From Ectothiorhodospiraceae bacterium (GTDB lineage Bacteria; Pseudomonadota; Gammaproteobacteria; HK1), in the NCBI GenBank assembly GCA_024234875.1, contig JACKNM010000008.1, positions 124,001 through 188,000 on the forward strand: a stretch of DNA of 64,000 nt. Reading direction: 5' to 3'. Below are positions 63,598 to 64,000 of this stretch, one piece after another; within the stretch, counting starts at the first letter, position 1, and each line of letters starts with the position of its first letter. The notes under the pieces were generated by a model, which was given only the letters and a program-made list of their open reading frames with translations, did no database searches and was not told where the DNA came from. Made by a program: the position numbers and the translations under genes.

Positions 63598-64000
63598 TCA
63601 ACGTGCCGCCAGCTCCGCGAGCAAGCGCTTCACGTCCGCCAGACCGTCGAAATCCATGCCGTTGGCGACGATGGCTTCCAGCTCCCGCCGCGCCTCGTCG
63701 ACGCGACCGAGTCGCGCCAGCGCCACCGCGACGTGGTACTGAGTGGCCAGTGAGGACGCATCTCGCGCCTGAGCCTCGCGCAGCAGCGCCAGCCCTCGGG
63801 CCGCGTCGCCGCTCTCGACCAGAATCCAGCCGAGGGTATCGAGGACGTCCGGGTCGCTCGGACGACCGGCGTGTGCCCGGCGTGCGAACGCCTCCGCGCC
63901 CGGATCGCCCATCCGATGCAGGACCCAGGCGAGATTGTTGAGCACCGACGGCTCGTCCGGCTGCCGCTCGAGCAGGAGCTCGAAGTGGCGGCGCGCATCG
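63598..64000 (-). CDS. TPR protein, probably PrsT-like, C-terminal part
   Basis: The frame is open from the right edge (first full codon at 63999) to the stop at 63598, giving the last 134 residues. Visible are tetratricopeptide repeats: DARRHFELLLERQPDEPSV, LNNLAWVLHRMGD, LDTLGWILVESGDAARGLALL and YHVAVALARLGRVDEARREL. The pattern LNNLAW ... LDTLGWILV ... YHxAVAL is the typical ending of PEP-CTERM-system TPR lipoproteins (PrsT) but also occurs in other long TPR proteins. A PEP-CTERM gene next to it supports PrsT. The N-terminal lipobox would be outside the window. Confidence 0.65.
   Translation of the reverse strand, partial: DARRHFELLLERQPDEPSVLNNLAWVLHRMGDPGAEAFARRAHAGRPSDPDVLDTLGWILVESGDAARGLALLREAQARDASSLATQYHVAVALARLGRVDEARRELEAIVANGMDFDGLADVKRLLAELAAR

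Overview
This is one contiguous stretch of a very GC-rich, densely coded bacterial chromosome. RecC-RecB-RecD, an ArfB-type rescue factor, an Opp/Dpp importer, dense c-di-GMP signalling and a PEP-CTERM protein suggest an environmental Pseudomonadota, most likely a gammaproteobacterium; lineage is inferred from gene content only. I see no rRNA, tRNA, CRISPR array, insertion sequence, phage gene or attachment site. Intergenic spaces are mostly under 250 bp; the only one above 300 bp (61997-62402) is a regulatory region.

Layout. 1-595: tail of a secreted P-domain protein. 641-6493: peptide/nickel-type ABC importer, with two ATPases divergent from the binding protein and two permeases. 6536-8232: M48 metalloprotease and a peptidoglycan-binding/SH3 partner. 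8371-8784: ArfB-like factor. 8811-11833: LapD-like c-di-GMP receptor overlapping a diguanylate cyclase. 11957-20630: recC-recB-recD. 20735-23737: membrane protein with a spermidine-synthase-like domain and TPRs. 23802-26321: Crp-family regulator with a DUF2892 protein, class II aldolase, orphan. 26469-29464: Sel1/SLT transglycosylase, patatin, YbaK-type deacylase. 29477-33104: soluble histidine kinase and a REC-PAS-GGDEF-EAL protein. 33235-38317: MrfA helicase, MrfB exonuclease and a CbiM-like membrane protein, divergent from lexA. 38402-44699: HAD hydrolase, PLP decarboxylase, PilZ protein, Ntn-hydrolase-like protein, degenerate GGDEF protein, NadE. 44822-50051: AI-2E permease, SDR, aldehyde dehydrogenase, gamma-glutamyltransferase-like enzyme. 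50202-52405: OmpR-type two-component pair. 52479-53051: deformylase. 53220-58544: H-NOX/kinase/HD-GYP/GGDEF-EAL operon. 58627-61996: class III aminotransferase, SDR, threonine aldolase. 62403-63482: PEP-CTERM protein. 63598-64000: TPR protein running off the right edge, resembling PrsT.

Three systems stand out. (1) The 53220-58544 operon joins an H-NOX gas sensor (proximal His103, Y132-S134-R136, Phe at the distal position used by Tyr in O2-binding homologues) to a histidine kinase and two response regulators with HD-GYP and GGDEF-EAL outputs. The order resembles the Shewanella NO/c-di-GMP network, and a sigma-28-like promoter lies upstream. (2) A sigma-54 (-24/-12) promoter with two upstream copies of a TGTCG-N7-TTACA element precedes the PEP-CTERM gene. 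The same arrangement occurs 35 kb away before the SLT/Sel1 transglycosylase gene, which suggests a shared PrsR-type regulon. (3) The mrfAB-like repair genes are divergent from lexA, and a GTTC-N7-GTTC box of the alphaproteobacterial SOS type lies directly in front of mrfA.
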